From Terriglobus sp. (GTDB lineage Bacteria > Acidobacteriota > Terriglobia > Terriglobales > Acidobacteriaceae): 35,319 nt of DNA. Below the pieces are notes generated by a model that was given only the letters and a program-made list of their open reading frames with translations, was not told the origin of the DNA and made no database searches. How positions within the stretch are numbered: position 1 is the first letter of the stretch; each line of letters opens with the position of its first letter. The translations under genes were made by a program, and so were the position numbers. Shown piece after piece: positions 35,193 to 35,319 of the stretch. Location: contig JAMFTB010000040.1 of NCBI GenBank assembly GCA_026225595.1, positions 1 through 35,319 of the forward strand, read 5' to 3'.

Positions 35193-35319
35193 ATGCCCAT
35201 TGACTTTCAAGCACCGCTTGCCACGGCCGACGCAGAGATTGCACAGCTGATTGCACAGGAGGCGGTGCGGCAGCACGACGGCCTGGAGATGATTGCCAGC
35301 GAGAACTTCGTTTCGCGCG
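35193..35319 (+). CDS. glyA: Serine hydroxymethyltransferase, 3' end outside window
   Basis: The first 42 codons of a PLP enzyme that interconverts serine and glycine with tetrahydrofolate. It starts [20 protein letters not shown], continuing with [20 protein letters not shown] and then S-R. The segment [11 protein letters not shown] is the highly conserved N-terminal GlyA motif. ATG 35193 has AAGGAACG about 8-11 nt upstream. The gene runs off the right edge. Confidence 0.9.
   Translation, partial: MPIDFQAPLATADAEIAQLIAQEAVRQHDGLEMIASENFVSR

Overview
The window looks like chromosomal DNA of a soil acidobacterium (class Terriglobia; Terriglobus, Granulicella or Edaphobacter type). The evidence is GC-rich coding DNA, two TIGR03435-type secreted proteins, paired seven-bladed-propeller lactonases, an EF-P with a PGNLRAF tip loop, a GT21/HpnI-like hopanoid glycosyltransferase, and many dispersed palindromic repeats. 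The genus is inferred. There is no phage, plasmid, CRISPR, transposase, tRNA or rRNA signal.

Layout. 1-5.4 kb: 3' part of an M1 aminopeptidase, then trpE and trpG (tryptophan entry step) separated by repeats and a small exported protein on the other strand. 5.3-8.2 kb: a secreted protein whose N-terminus is built from repeats, and a TIGR03435 protein, with a second family of short palindromes. 8.2-12 kb: efp, an epoxide-hydrolase-like alpha/beta hydrolase, acylphosphatase, a second TIGR03435 protein and apt. 12.2-15.9 kb, minus strand: two lactonase paralogues and two small conserved-looking proteins. 16.2-20.2 kb: a TPR-like membrane protein, xseA, a tiny membrane protein and glmM. 20.5-24.4 kb: a GAF-EAL c-di-GMP phosphodiesterase and two ABC permeases. 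24.6-33 kb: an HpnI-like glycosyltransferase facing a minus-strand set (SLBB export protein, sugar-phosphate transferase, flavin disulfide oxidoreductase, GT39-like membrane glycosyltransferase) that suggests exopolysaccharide or envelope glycan assembly. 33.2-35.3 kb: alr diverging from the start of glyA.

The most unusual content is the repeat landscape. Family A (8 copies, seven of them 180-265 bp and one a half) is a long inverted repeat. Each arm carries a small GC hairpin, usually followed by T5, so a complete element resembles a bidirectional intrinsic terminator. Seven of eight copies lie 2-32 nt from a stop codon. The hairpins vary in sequence but keep pairing, and the two arms of one element always carry different versions. 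Families B, C and E are nested inside A copies or in coding DNA: C lies in frame in xseA, and A, B, C and E together form the 5' end of one gene. Family D is a separate set of short palindromes.

A second candidate is a pair of intergenic segments (20419-20494 and 34744-34829) that share collinear conserved blocks and a closing stem, suggestive of a structured leader RNA. One lies before the GAF-EAL gene and one in the glyA upstream region. Calls rest on reading motifs and reading frames by eye; no database search was run.
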